The notes below the pieces were generated by a model. The model made no database searches. It saw only the letters and a list, made by a program, of their open reading frames with translations, and was not told the origin of the DNA. DNA of 29,147 nt from an uncultured Clostridia bacterium (GTDB taxonomy: Bacteria > Bacillota > Clostridia > TANB77 > CAG-508), in NCBI GenBank assembly GCA_934120315.1, contig CAKOTX010000013.1:1-29147 (forward strand), given 5' to 3'. The position numbers and the translations under genes were made by a program. Below, in pieces: positions 9,724 to 17,101 of the stretch; position 1 is the stretch's first letter; each line of letters starts with the position of its first letter.

Positions 9724-10044
9724 ATGTTAAAACATGTAGATGAAAATAATTTTGAAGAGGAAGTTTTAAATTCTAAAAAAGCTATATTAGTAGATTTTTT
9801 TGCGACATGGTGTGGGCCATGTCAAATGCTAGGACCTGTGTTAGAGAGAATAGGAAATTCAAGAGCTGATTTTAATATTGCCAAAATAGATGTTGATCAA
9901 GCTCAAGAACTTGCTTTTAAATATGGAATTGAAGTTGTACCAACAATGTTAATCTTCAAAAATGGTCAAGTTATGAATACTTTAGAGGGTTTTAGAAGTG
10001 AAAGTGAGATTGTAGAAGAAATGGCTAAATATATGGAGGAATAG
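9724..10044 (+). CDS. trxA: Thioredoxin
   Basis: The 106-residue protein is a classical thioredoxin: VDFFATWCGPCQMLGPVLE with redox Cys30 and Cys33, a DVDQAQELAFKYGIEVVPTMLIFKNG segment containing the cis-Pro loop, and the usual C-terminal helix. It reduces protein disulfides in the cytoplasm. AGGAGGTAGAGT precedes the ATG. The gene follows the ABC permease closely, and its stop codon nearly abuts the start of a small iron-sulfur protein, suggesting one transcript. That partner probably supplies its electrons in place of, or beside, an NADPH thioredoxin reductase. Confidence 0.95.
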   Translation: MLKHVDENNFEEEVLNSKKAILVDFFATWCGPCQMLGPVLERIGNSRADFNIAKIDVDQAQELAFKYGIEVVPTMLIFKNGQVMNTLEGFRSESEIVEEMAKYMEE

Positions 10045-10046
10045 TG

Positions 10047-10229
10047 ATGAAAGGATATCAATTAAATCCAGATAAAGAATATGTTATGAAAATTGTTGAA
10101 GGAATATATAGAAAAGATGGGCATTGTCCTTGTAGATTACAGGTCGATGATACAACACTTTGCCCATGTAATCAATTTGTAAATGAAGGGATTTGCAAGT
10201 GTAATTTGTTTGTGCCAATTCAAAAATAA
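10047..10229 (+). CDS. Ferredoxin:thioredoxin reductase catalytic-subunit-like Fe-S protein
   Basis: The 60-residue protein has seven cysteines, six of them in three Cys-X-Cys pairs arranged CPC-X9-CPC-X8-CKC (Cys27/29, 39/41, 50/52). The catalytic beta chain of ferredoxin:thioredoxin reductase is known to use CPC-X16-CPC-X8-CHC for a 4Fe-4S cluster and a redox disulfide. The second spacing is identical and the first is shorter, as I would expect for compact anaerobe versions. It starts two bases after the trxA stop codon with GGAGGA upstream, so co-translation is likely. No variable alpha subunit is nearby. Role inferred: passing electrons from ferredoxin to the adjacent thioredoxin. The count of seven includes none outside the motif that I can assign to another metal site with certainty. 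Confidence 0.75.
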   Translation: MKGYQLNPDKEYVMKIVEGIYRKDGHCPCRLQVDDTTLCPCNQFVNEGICKCNLFVPIQK

Positions 10230-10250
10230 GGAAAATTTTTTCATAAATAC

Positions 10251-10279
10251 TTGTCAAATTGAATAATATAATATATAAT
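10251..10279 (+). promoter_or_regulatory. SigA-type promoter for the symporter gene
   Basis: TTGTCA (10251-10256) and a perfect TATAAT (10274-10279) have a 17-base spacer. Downstream, 10291-10314 forms a 12-bp near-perfect palindrome without a T-run; it could be an operator or an mRNA-stabilising hairpin. Confidence 0.7.
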
Positions 10280-10342
10280 AAGCACAAATCCTGAGAATAT
10301 AATTATATTTTCAGTTGCCTTTATTTGAAATGAGGTAGTATT

Positions 10343-11623
10343 ATGAAAAAATTTTTATCAAATTACAAAACAACGATAATTCTTTTAGTTGCTATTATCG
10401 TTGGAGCAATCGTAGGAATTATATTCCAAGAAAAAGCAACTATATTGCAACCTTTAGGAGACGTATTTTTAAATCTATTGTTAGTTATCATTGTCCCACT
10501 TATATTTTTAACGATAACGACATCAATTGCCAAAATGGAAAATCCAAAACGACTTGGAAAAATTATGATTACAATCATAGGTGTATTTGCTGTAACATCA
10601 CTAATAGCTGTATTAGTAGGATTTGCAAGTACATACTTTGTAAAACTAGTTGATACAGAGGATGGAGAAAAAATTAAAGCATCACTAGAAGAAACAGAAA
10701 CTTCTGATGAAGAAGAGGAAGAGTTAACAATTGCAGACAGAACAGTTCAATTGTTGACAGTAAATGATTTTAATAAATTATTAACAAAAGATAATATAAT
10801 AGCAATATTAGTTGCATCAATAATTTGTGGAATTGCAATAAGAATGTCAGGAGAAAAAGGAAAACCAGTATTAGACTTATTAATATCTGCAAATGAAATT
10901 GTGCAAAACATTGTAAAAATTATAATGTATTATGCACCAATTGGATTAGCATGTTATTTTGCAGCATTAATAGGAACTTTTGGAGCTTCAATAGCTGTAG
11001 GCTATTTAAAGACATTTGTTGTATATACAATTGTAGCAGTAGCATTTTATTTTGTATTTTATACAATATATGCTTTTATAGCAGGAGGAAAAAAGGGAGT
11101 AAGAGTATTTTGGAAAAACGCAGTGCCATCAACTTTAACATCACTTGCTACATGTTCAAGTGCAGCATGTATTCCGGTTAATGTTGAGTGTGCAAAGAAG
11201 ATGGGAGTTCCAGATGATATTGCGGAAACAACAATACCAATGGGAACAAGTTTTCACAAAGATGGTTCTATGATAGGATCAGTATTTAAAATTATGTTCT
11301 TAGTTTGCTTATTTGGAACTGCTATAAATACTCCAGCAGGAATATTACAAGTATTAGGAGTTGCAATTATTGCAAATTTATTGATAACAGGTGTTCCAAT
11401 AGGTGGGGGAACAATTTCAGAGATGTTGATTATAACAATGATGGGATTTCCTGTTGCAGCATTACCAATACTTACAATGGTTGCAACAATAATAGATGCA
11501 CCTGCAACAATGCTTAATGTTGTTGGTGATACAGTTTCATCAATGATGGTTACAAGAATCGTTGATGGTAAAGGTTGGATAAAAGAAGATAAAGAAGAAA
11601 TTAAAGAAAAAGTAAATATATAG
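10343..11623 (+). CDS. Dicarboxylate/amino acid:cation symporter (DAACS family)
   Basis: The 426-residue membrane protein has the GltP/GltPh architecture: N-terminal helices, then a transport core with the serine-rich reentrant loop SSAACIPV, the helix TTIPMGTSFHKDGS (corresponding to the NMDGT region), and a second hairpin containing PIGGGTISEM, followed by DAPATMLNVVGD, which matches the substrate-binding end of helix 8. Family members import glutamate, aspartate, C4-dicarboxylates or serine/threonine with Na+ or H+. The usual Arg or Thr specificity residue cannot be assigned safely by eye, so the substrate is left open. An acidic loop (about 112-132, EETETSDEEEEE) between early helices is unusual. 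The gene has its own promoter and terminator and is monocistronic. Confidence 0.88.
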   Translation: MKKFLSNYKTTIILLVAIIVGAIVGIIFQEKATILQPLGDVFLNLLLVIIVPLIFLTITTSIAKMENPKRLGKIMITIIGVFAVTSLIAVLVGFASTYFVKLVDTEDGEKIKASLEETETSDEEEEELTIADRTVQLLTVNDFNKLLTKDNIIAILVASIICGIAIRMSGEKGKPVLDLLISANEIVQNIVKIIMYYAPIGLACYFAALIGTFGASIAVGYLKTFVVYTIVAVAFYFVFYTIYAFIAGGKKGVRVFWKNAVPSTLTSLATCSSAACIPVNVECAKKMGVPDDIAETTIPMGTSFHKDGSMIGSVFKIMFLVCLFGTAINTPAGILQVLGVAIIANLLITGVPIGGGTISEMLIITMMGFPVAALPILTMVATIIDAPATMLNVVGDTVSSMMVTRIVDGKGWIKEDKEEIKEKVNI

Positions 11624-11638
11624 ATTTAAGGTTTGCAA

Positions 11639-11681
11639 AATTAAGTCTCAAGTATTAGAATCCTAATATTGAGACTTAATT
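11639..11681. terminator. Terminator between symporter and ytxC
   Basis: A long hairpin pairs AATTAAGTCTCAA (from 11639) with TTGAGACTTAATT, with further inner pairing of TATTAG and CTAATA, followed by ATTTTTT. It overlaps the last codons of the convergent minus-strand gene. Confidence 0.85.
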
Positions 11682-12533
11682 ATTTTTTATAGATAGTTTT
11701 TTATATAGATTACAGATATTACAGTTATGACAAATTTTAATTTTTTTTTCAAAAACAAGTTGTAATGTATTGATAAAGTCTAAGTTACATGAAGGTTGAA
11801 CTAAATGCAAATGTATTTTTTGTGGTAACAAATTTAGCAAAGTGTTTAAAATATAATCATTATTTGAAAAAGAAACATCTGACAAATATTTGGCATTTAA
11901 AGCTTTTTTATCTATGGGAATTTGATTCATATTTTCATCTAATAATAGAATTTCATCATTAAATGAAATAGCATGAACTTCCATGTTTGAAGAAGGTTGT
12001 GAATTTACATATAATCGTAAAAGAGAAATAAATTCAAGATATTCTCTTTCTATTATGAATTCATTAACGGAAAAATCAACTAATTCTTCAAGTATTTTTC
12101 TATAATCAGCTAGTCTAAAATTTATGAAACCAGTTAGAATAAGAGTGTTATTAGAAGAAATATATTCATAAAATATGTCAAATAAGGCTAATTGCCTATT
12201 TTGAAATGAAAACTCATCATCTTCACAAAGATTTTCTTCGCATAAATCCAAAATTTTATTGAATTCTGTATTTTCAAAATAAAAATAATTAGCATTTAAT
12301 ATGTTTTTTATAATATTGGGTTCAAAGTAATCTATTACTAAATAAGAAAGAATTGTAGCTAACTTTGTATAAAAAAGTTCTTTATCAATTCCAGTGTAAT
12401 GTATAATTATATTTTTATAATGTTTGAATTCTTTTCGTGAGTAAAAAGTGTTTAACATATTGAAACTTGAAAATTCATTTTTCAAATATGATAAAACTTC
12501 TTCATTGTTAGTTTTTATACATAATGAACTCAT
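11676..12533 (-). CDS. ytxC: YtxC-like sporulation protein
   Basis: The 285-residue protein resembles the YtxC family, a sporulation-associated family of unknown biochemical role found in spore-formers. Supporting features are the length, the central stretch LTGFINFRLADYRKILEELVDFSVNEFIIEREYLEFISLLR and the following VHAISFNDEILLLDENMNQI. I see no signal peptide or membrane helix, so it is probably cytoplasmic. Two Cys pairs near the C-terminus (CHNCNICNLYK) could bind metal. AAGGAG precedes the ATG. Its presence agrees with sleB and spoVA here. The assignment rests on remembered family features, not on a search. Confidence 0.7.
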   Translation of the reverse strand: MSSLCIKTNNEEVLSYLKNEFSSFNMLNTFYSRKEFKHYKNIIIHYTGIDKELFYTKLATILSYLVIDYFEPNIIKNILNANYFYFENTEFNKILDLCEENLCEDDEFSFQNRQLALFDIFYEYISSNNTLILTGFINFRLADYRKILEELVDFSVNEFIIEREYLEFISLLRLYVNSQPSSNMEVHAISFNDEILLLDENMNQIPIDKKALNAKYLSDVSFSNNDYILNTLLNLLPQKIHLHLVQPSCNLDFINTLQLVFEKKIKICHNCNICNLYKKLSIKNN

Positions 12534-12637
12534 AAATAGCTCCTTTTTTCTTGTTTTGTATAGTATTTGCTAAAAATAGAATTCTATACAGAACTAAAAT
12601 ATAATATTCTAAAAAATCAAAAATGTAACTTGTTTCA

Positions 12638-12666
12638 TTGACAAAACCAAAAATGCGTTATATACT
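12638..12666 (+). promoter_or_regulatory. Strong SigA-type promoter
   Basis: A perfect TTGACA (12638-12643), a 17-base spacer and TATACT (12661-12666) lie about 60 bases before the membrane-protein start codon. Confidence 0.8.
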
Positions 12667-12724
12667 TGTAAAGTAAAGTTTTTTAATTCCAAATTTTTAA
12701 CAATTGTTAAAGGAGGAAAATTTT

Positions 12725-13387
12725 ATGAATCGGTTATTTTGTTCTTTGAAAAAGAAGTATCTGTTAGGATACAAATGGTCTATGACAGAAAGTTATGAAG
12801 AAGAATTGCTTATGCAGGTGTACTATATTCAGACAATTATTGTTGGACTTGCAATTGTCTCTAAGTTAGTAAGTGCAAAGTTTGAACTGTACTTGATCTT
12901 TATTTTGGCACATCTTGTAAGCATGTGCGTATTTGGCTTTTTAAAGGCTCTTTGGGAGGGAGATAAGAAAGAAAAAATCTATCGCAATGCATATAAAGTT
13001 ATAAATTTTTTACTTGCAGTTCTTTCATTGTTCGTTTTGAAATCTGTGTATTATATTTTGATTATTGCATTTGCTACCGCACTTGGAGTGATTTTATCTG
13101 TTGCACCTGAGTTTATCGAAGATGTTTGCAGTAAGAGAATGAAAAAGCAAACTACAATGGCTATTACTAATGCATTTGCTTGTGTATTTGCAATTGTAGG
13201 AATATTTGTTATTGAAATGCCGATTATTTTGAAAATTGTATTGGCAGTGGTTTATGTTTTGTGTATTCCTATTATAACAATTGCGGCAGATGATGGAATG
13301 AACTTCTTGGAGCCATTAAGTTATACGGTTTATGTGGATGTAGATGAAGATTTTTTGAAACAGATTAGAAATAATAAAGAAAAATAA
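12725..13387 (+). CDS. Multi-pass membrane protein with atypical composition, unknown function
   Basis: The start is set at ATG 12725, where AAAGGAGGA is ideally spaced; an upstream in-frame TTG at 12704 has no such site. The 220-residue protein has a basic and acidic N-terminal segment followed by about five or six membrane helices (roughly 35-52, 55-75, 92-110, 112-135, 148-166, 170-190) and a hydrophilic C-terminus. The topology recalls AgrB-like peptide-processing proteins, but I do not see the conserved GGYH and Cys motif, so I do not assign it. Codon use differs from the neighbours: CTT, CTG and TTG are frequent for leucine where adjacent genes use mostly TTA. That, plus its own strong promoter and terminator, suggests acquisition by transfer or a different expression class. 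Confidence 0.75.
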   Translation: MNRLFCSLKKKYLLGYKWSMTESYEEELLMQVYYIQTIIVGLAIVSKLVSAKFELYLIFILAHLVSMCVFGFLKALWEGDKKEKIYRNAYKVINFLLAVLSLFVLKSVYYILIIAFATALGVILSVAPEFIEDVCSKRMKKQTTMAITNAFACVFAIVGIFVIEMPIILKIVLAVVYVLCIPIITIAADDGMNFLEPLSYTVYVDVDEDFLKQIRNNKEK

Positions 13388-13390
13388 CTA

Positions 13391-13429
13391 AAAGAAACAG
13401 GAGGTAATATTATTATCTCCTGTTTCTTT
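13391..13429. terminator. Terminator hairpin between convergent genes
   Basis: AAAGAAACAGGAG (13391-13403) pairs with CTCCTGTTTCTTT (13417-13429). A-rich and T-rich flanks let it serve both the membrane protein gene and the convergent GH57 gene. Confidence 0.8.
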
Positions 13430-13434
13430 AGCTT

Positions 13435-15027
13435 TTATAATTTATGATAAATATTATAATCAATATCAGGGAAAATACAATCCTTTAATTGAATATCTTT
13501 TAAAAATGCTTTATCAATTTTATTGTCTTTAATCTCATAATATAATTTAGTAAAACGTCCGATGTGATCTTTAATACGTTTTTTTGCATAATCAACCATT
13601 GTACCATTTGTAATAATAAATAGCCAGCAACTTGTTTGTGCTAAAAGCAATTCTCTTGCAGCTTGATTAAGAGCTTCTTTAACAATTCCATCTTTATAAT
13701 TAGGATAAGTTGTTGCAAGTTCAATCATTCTTTCTGCTGCTTTATGTAAGTGACGATGAACATAGTCATTAGTAGGGTTTAACCAAACACCACTATAACC
13801 ATTTGCACCCCAACTTGAACGACATGGTGTACTAACTTGAATTTCTGGGTATTTATCTATATATTCAGAAGGTGTAATTAACTCGAAATTACAATCATCA
13901 TAATAAATCTTCTTAAATAAAATATATAACCAATAAGGACCTTCATACCACCAATGTCCATATAATTCAGCATCATAAGGGCATAAGATAATAGGTGGCT
14001 TGTCCATGTATCCAGCAACATTTTCAATTTGTTCAGTACGAGAATTCATAAAATGTCCAGCTTGTCTTTCAGCAGAATCATGAGCCCATTGTACATCATA
14101 ATAATCTTTTTGTTCAGTCTTTCCAGTAATTCTATGATATTTTATACCTGTATGAACACGAACTCCATTATGAGCGATATAAGGTTTAATATAATCATAA
14201 TCAGCTTCATAACCAATATCTCTATAAAATTCTCTGTAATTGTAATCTCCAGGATATCCATCTATTGAGCTCCAAACTTGTTGAGATGATTTCATATCAC
14301 GTCCAAAACAAACTAATCCGCCAGGTGAGACAATAGGTGCACAAGTTCCATAGATAGGAGTAGGGTCTGCATATAAAATTCCATGAGATTCTACAATAGC
14401 ATATTCAATGCCAAATTCTTTTAAATATTTATCAGCTTCTGGAACATATCCACATTCAGGTAACCAAATACCACGAGGTTTTCTTCCAAAAAATCTTTCA
14501 TATGTTTGAACCCCAACAGCAATTTGTGCTCTAATGGCTTCTTCATTAACATATAAAATAGGGAAGTATCCATGTGTTGCACCACAAGTGATAATTTCTA
14601 GTACTCCAATATCTTGAAAATGTTTAAATTGTTCTATAATATTACATTTCCACACATCTCTAAAAAGATGTAAGTCATTTGAATATCTATCATAATAATA
14701 ATGAGAAAGTCTATTAACTCTTTCATTATCTTTAGTTCTTTCGATTTCTTTTCCTGAAAGTTCTATTAATTTTTCCAAATAATGAATATATTTTTGTTGT
14801 AATAATTTGTTATCAAACATTGAAAGTAGAGTAGGGGTTATAGACATTGTAATTCTAAAATTAACACCTTCATCAACTAATTTTTGATAACTTTGTAATA
14901 ATGGTATATATGTTTCTGAAATTGCTTCATATAACCATGATTCTTCCAAATAATCATCACTTTCTGGATGATGGATAAATGGAAGATGTGCATGTAATAC
15001 AAAACTTACATATCCTTTTTTTTGCAT
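13435..15027 (-). CDS. Glycoside hydrolase family 57 protein, probable 1,4-alpha-glucan branching enzyme
   Basis: The 530-residue protein shows the GH57 motifs in order: HAHLPF (12-17), CGATHGYFP (148-156), GIWLPECGY with probable nucleophile Glu191, and CPYDAELYGHWW with probable acid/base Asp352, followed by the DUF1957-type C-terminal helices (SGVWLNPTNDYVHRH). The Glu/Asp spacing closely matches characterised GH57 branching enzymes of about 520 residues. Such enzymes introduce alpha-1,6 branches into glycogen-like glucans in the cytoplasm; no signal peptide is seen. AAGGAG precedes the ATG. The upstream neighbour on the same strand is a DUF4912 protein, a pairing I recall from other bacteria. 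Amylase or glucanotransferase activity is a less likely alternative. Confidence 0.88.
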   Translation of the reverse strand: MQKKGYVSFVLHAHLPFIHHPESDDYLEESWLYEAISETYIPLLQSYQKLVDEGVNFRITMSITPTLLSMFDNKLLQQKYIHYLEKLIELSGKEIERTKDNERVNRLSHYYYDRYSNDLHLFRDVWKCNIIEQFKHFQDIGVLEIITCGATHGYFPILYVNEEAIRAQIAVGVQTYERFFGRKPRGIWLPECGYVPEADKYLKEFGIEYAIVESHGILYADPTPIYGTCAPIVSPGGLVCFGRDMKSSQQVWSSIDGYPGDYNYREFYRDIGYEADYDYIKPYIAHNGVRVHTGIKYHRITGKTEQKDYYDVQWAHDSAERQAGHFMNSRTEQIENVAGYMDKPPIILCPYDAELYGHWWYEGPYWLYILFKKIYYDDCNFELITPSEYIDKYPEIQVSTPCRSSWGANGYSGVWLNPTNDYVHRHLHKAAERMIELATTYPNYKDGIVKEALNQAARELLLAQTSCWLFIITNGTMVDYAKKRIKDHIGRFTKLYYEIKDNKIDKAFLKDIQLKDCIFPDIDYNIYHKL

Positions 15028-15062
15028 TTTATTTCTCCTTATAATTTTATTTTTTGCTAAAG

Positions 15063-15090
15063 AATGTCGTAGGGTAATTCCTACGACATT
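15063..15090. other. Intercistronic hairpin between DUF4912 and GH57 genes
   Basis: AATGTCGTAGG pairs perfectly with CCTACGACATT around a six-base loop. No strong T-run follows on the minus strand, so it may be a weak terminator or an mRNA-processing or stability element that sets the ratio of the two products. Confidence 0.6.
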
Positions 15091-15096
15091 TATTGT

Positions 15097-16023
15097 TTAA
15101 AAAAATCTTGATGACATACTTCCTGATGAAGGATTACCTCCAGAAGAAGGATTGTTAGTAATTCTATCAAATAATGAAATATCTTCGTTTTGATAAATTC
15201 CAACATACATTTCTTTTAATAAATCTTCACTTATGTAAGGAATGTTTTGAACACGTTTCATTGATGGTAAACGTTTTATTATATCAAATAATGAAATAGA
15301 TTTTTCGTTATGATTTTTTACATTTCTTATTTTTATAGTATTATTTTCGTTTGTATTAAATAATACATGATCATTTGGAGATTCTATTTCGTTTGAGCTA
15401 GAAACATGTATATAATCTGTATGAATTTTTTCTTGAATTTCTTTTGTTGCTTCTTCATTATAATAGTTAGGGCGTCTACCAAGTTCAACCCTATAATCAC
15501 ATTTACTATCATTTACATGAAGATACCAACTATTTGCAAAATCATTTATTGGAATTTCAAAACTATAATTCATAGTATCATTGTGTATGATCAAAACAGG
15601 TCTTGTAATATTGAAGAAATTTTCACCATATTGTTTGATATAATTTTCTCTATCAGAATCTGCAATGTCCCAATATACAAATAGGGTATCAGGTGTTTGA
15701 TAAAGTATTTTTACAATTGTTTCATTATATCTATATGGTAAATCATAATATTCTACAACTTCTGCAATTTTTTTACTTTGAGCTGTTTTAGTTTTTAAAT
15801 TAGTTTTTTTAGTTGTTTTTTTTGCAACAACAGTTTTCTTTGTAGTAACTTTTGATTTTGAAGTTTTTGTTGTTTTTGCTTTTGCACTTGTTGTTACTTT
15901 TTTTACTGTTTTTGCATCATTTTTCTTTTTTGACACTGCTTTTGTTGGCGTTTTTGTTGTAGCTTTTGATTTTGTTGCCTTCTTTTTATTTTCTTCATTT
16001 ATTTCTTTAGTTTTTGTTGGCAT
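15097..16023 (-). CDS. DUF4912-domain protein with long Lys/Thr/Ala-rich N-terminal tail
   Basis: The 308-residue protein has three parts. Residues about 1-88 are extremely rich in Lys, Thr, Ala and Ser, repeating blocks such as TKTSKSKVTTKK, like histone H1 or bacterial histone-like tails. Residues about 90-220 match the DUF4912 pattern (YDLPYRYNETIV, LFVYWDIAD, WYLHVNDSKCDYRVELGRR). The C-terminal part is unassigned and ends in a Gly/Ser/Pro-rich tail. DUF4912 has no established activity known to me; its fold resembles carbohydrate-binding beta-sandwich proteins, and it lies directly before a GH57 glucan enzyme here. I infer a role in glycogen or polysaccharide handling, with the basic tail binding a polyanion (DNA, RNA or cell-wall polymer). 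AGGAGG precedes the ATG. Confidence 0.8.
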   Translation of the reverse strand: MPTKTKEINEENKKKATKSKATTKTPTKAVSKKKNDAKTVKKVTTSAKAKTTKTSKSKVTTKKTVVAKKTTKKTNLKTKTAQSKKIAEVVEYYDLPYRYNETIVKILYQTPDTLFVYWDIADSDRENYIKQYGENFFNITRPVLIIHNDTMNYSFEIPINDFANSWYLHVNDSKCDYRVELGRRPNYYNEEATKEIQEKIHTDYIHVSSSNEIESPNDHVLFNTNENNTIKIRNVKNHNEKSISLFDIIKRLPSMKRVQNIPYISEDLLKEMYVGIYQNEDISLFDRITNNPSSGGNPSSGSMSSRFF

Positions 16024-16059
16024 TTTTTATCCTCCTATGTAAAAGACATTATTTCCTAT

Positions 16060-16088
16060 ATACTATAACAAAACGGAAATAAATTCAA
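16060..16088 (-). promoter_or_regulatory. Possible SigA-type promoter for the DUF4912-GH57 operon
   Basis: Read on the minus strand, TTGAAT (16088-16083) and TAGTAT (16065-16060) are separated by 17 bases, upstream of the AGGAGG of the DUF4912 gene. Confidence 0.4.
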
Positions 16089-16130
16089 GGGAAAATATAA
16101 AAAAAGTAAAAAATATTTTTTTCAAAGCTA

Positions 16131-16159
16131 TTGACAAAAATAGCCAAACATTGTATAAT
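16131..16159 (+). promoter_or_regulatory. Strong SigA-type promoter for infC-rpmI-rplT
   Basis: A perfect TTGACA (16131-16136), a 17-base spacer and a perfect TATAAT (16154-16159) predict transcription starting near 16166, at the first base of the leader pairing described next. Confidence 0.92.
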
Positions 16160-16165
16160 AATATT

Positions 16166-16291
16166 CGTTACAAGAAGAAGTTATCCACTTCTCACCTTAT
16201 CTTAGTGGAAAAAGGTTAGAAAAATTTAGATTTATATTATTGATATATCTATATTTGTGTGGAATTGACTTGTAACAGAGTCAATTTTTTT
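16166..16291 (+). promoter_or_regulatory. L20-type ribosomal protein leader with transcription attenuator
   Basis: This region lies between the promoter and infC. It contains an early hairpin (AGAAGT/ACTTCT around TATCC) and a Rho-independent terminator: AATTGACT (16263-16270) pairs with AGTCAATT (16279-16286), followed by a T-run. The transcript's first bases GTTACAAG (16167-16174) are exactly complementary to CTTGTAAC (16269-16276), which covers the 3' end of the terminator's 5' arm and its loop. The two pairings exclude each other, giving an antiterminator/terminator switch. In Bacillus the infC-rpmI-rplT leader is known to be bound by free ribosomal protein L20, causing early termination. 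The same feedback is inferred here from position and structure. Confidence 0.8.
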
Positions 16292-16328
16292 ATGCAAAAA
16301 AGTGACGAAAAATTAGGAGGTGTTTTAT

Positions 16329-16838
16329 ATAAAACAAGAATTACCTATTAATGGTCAAATAAGAGCCAAAGAAGTTCAATTAATTAGTGAAACTGGAGAA
16401 AAATTAGGAATGGTTCCACTTGCAAGAGCTTTAGATTTAGCTGGAGAGAAAAAATTAGATTTAGTATTAGTATCACCAAATTCACAAATACCAGTATGTA
16501 AAATAATGAATTATGGAAAATACAAATTTGAACAATCTAAAAAAGAAAAAGAAGCTAAAAAGAAACAAAAAGTTCAAGAAACAAAGGAATTAAGAATTAC
16601 TCCAAATATTGAAGAACATGACTTTGGATTTAAAGCAAAAAATGCAAGAAAATTTCTAGAAGATGGTAACAAAGTAAAGATTACTGTAAGATTTAGAGGA
16701 AGAGAATTAAACAACGTAAAAATGGGAGAAGAAGTGCTAAATCAATTTATATCTGAATTAGAAGATATATCAGTAGTAGAAAAGAAACCAAAACTAGAAG
16801 GTAAAAACATGTTTATTATACTAGCTAAAAAAGCTTAA
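16329..16838 (+). CDS. infC: Translation initiation factor IF-3, with probable ATA start codon
   Basis: The product (169 residues plus start) is a clear IF-3: ELPINGQIRAKEVQLI at the N-terminus, VPLARALDLAGEKKLDLVLV, CKIMNYGKYKFEQSKKEKEAKKKQK linker, and KVKITVRFRGRELNN in the C-terminal domain. The only conventional start nearby, GTG at 16320, overlaps the AGGAGG site (16315-16320) and cannot serve. ATA at 16329 lies eight bases after AGGAGG and gives the expected IF-3 N-terminus. Bacterial infC commonly uses a rare start such as ATT, ATC or ATA, which IF-3 itself discriminates against, giving autoregulation. IF-3 binds the 30S subunit and enforces start-codon choice. Confidence 0.9.
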   Translation: MKQELPINGQIRAKEVQLISETGEKLGMVPLARALDLAGEKKLDLVLVSPNSQIPVCKIMNYGKYKFEQSKKEKEAKKKQKVQETKELRITPNIEEHDFGFKAKNARKFLEDGNKVKITVRFRGRELNNVKMGEEVLNQFISELEDISVVEKKPKLEGKNMFIILAKKA

Positions 16839-16874
16839 TAATATATAAAAACAATTGAAAGGAGCGAAAACGCT

Positions 16875-17078
16875 ATGCCAAAATTAAAAACAAACAAAGC
16901 TGCAAAGAAAAGATATTCTTTAACAGCAACAGGAAAAGTAAAAAGAACAACAGCTAATAGAAGACACTTATTAGCAAATAAGACAAAAAGACAAAAATTA
17001 TCAAGCAGACGCCCAGGAGCTTATGCAGATAAGACATGTGAAAACACAATAAAAAAATTATTACCATATGGTAACTAA
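16875..17078 (+). CDS. rpmI: Ribosomal protein bL35
   Basis: The 67-residue, very basic protein begins PKLKTNKAAKKRYSLTATGKVKR and includes the family phrase RRHLLANKTKRQKL. Length is typical (64-66). It is part of the 50S subunit. It lies 36 bases after infC behind an AAAGGAGCG site and just before rplT, the canonical bacterial order, and shares their attenuated promoter. Confidence 0.97.
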   Translation: MPKLKTNKAAKKRYSLTATGKVKRTTANRRHLLANKTKRQKLSSRRPGAYADKTCENTIKKLLPYGN

Positions 17079-17101
17079 AAGTAGTTAGGGAGGGAAAATA
17101 A

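Noticed and set aside
10951..11517. Plus-strand frames of 76 and 70 residues within the symporter gene
   Set aside because: Out-of-frame shadows of a clearly conserved membrane transporter, rich in Cys and Asn, with no start signals.
12725..13387. AgrB-type peptide processing protein
   Set aside because: Size and helices are similar, but the conserved GGYH and Cys active-site motif is not visible and no AgrD-like peptide gene lies beside it.
16320..16328. GTG at 16320 as the infC start
   Set aside because: It overlaps the AGGAGG site itself, leaving no ribosome binding site, and adds residues not expected for IF-3.
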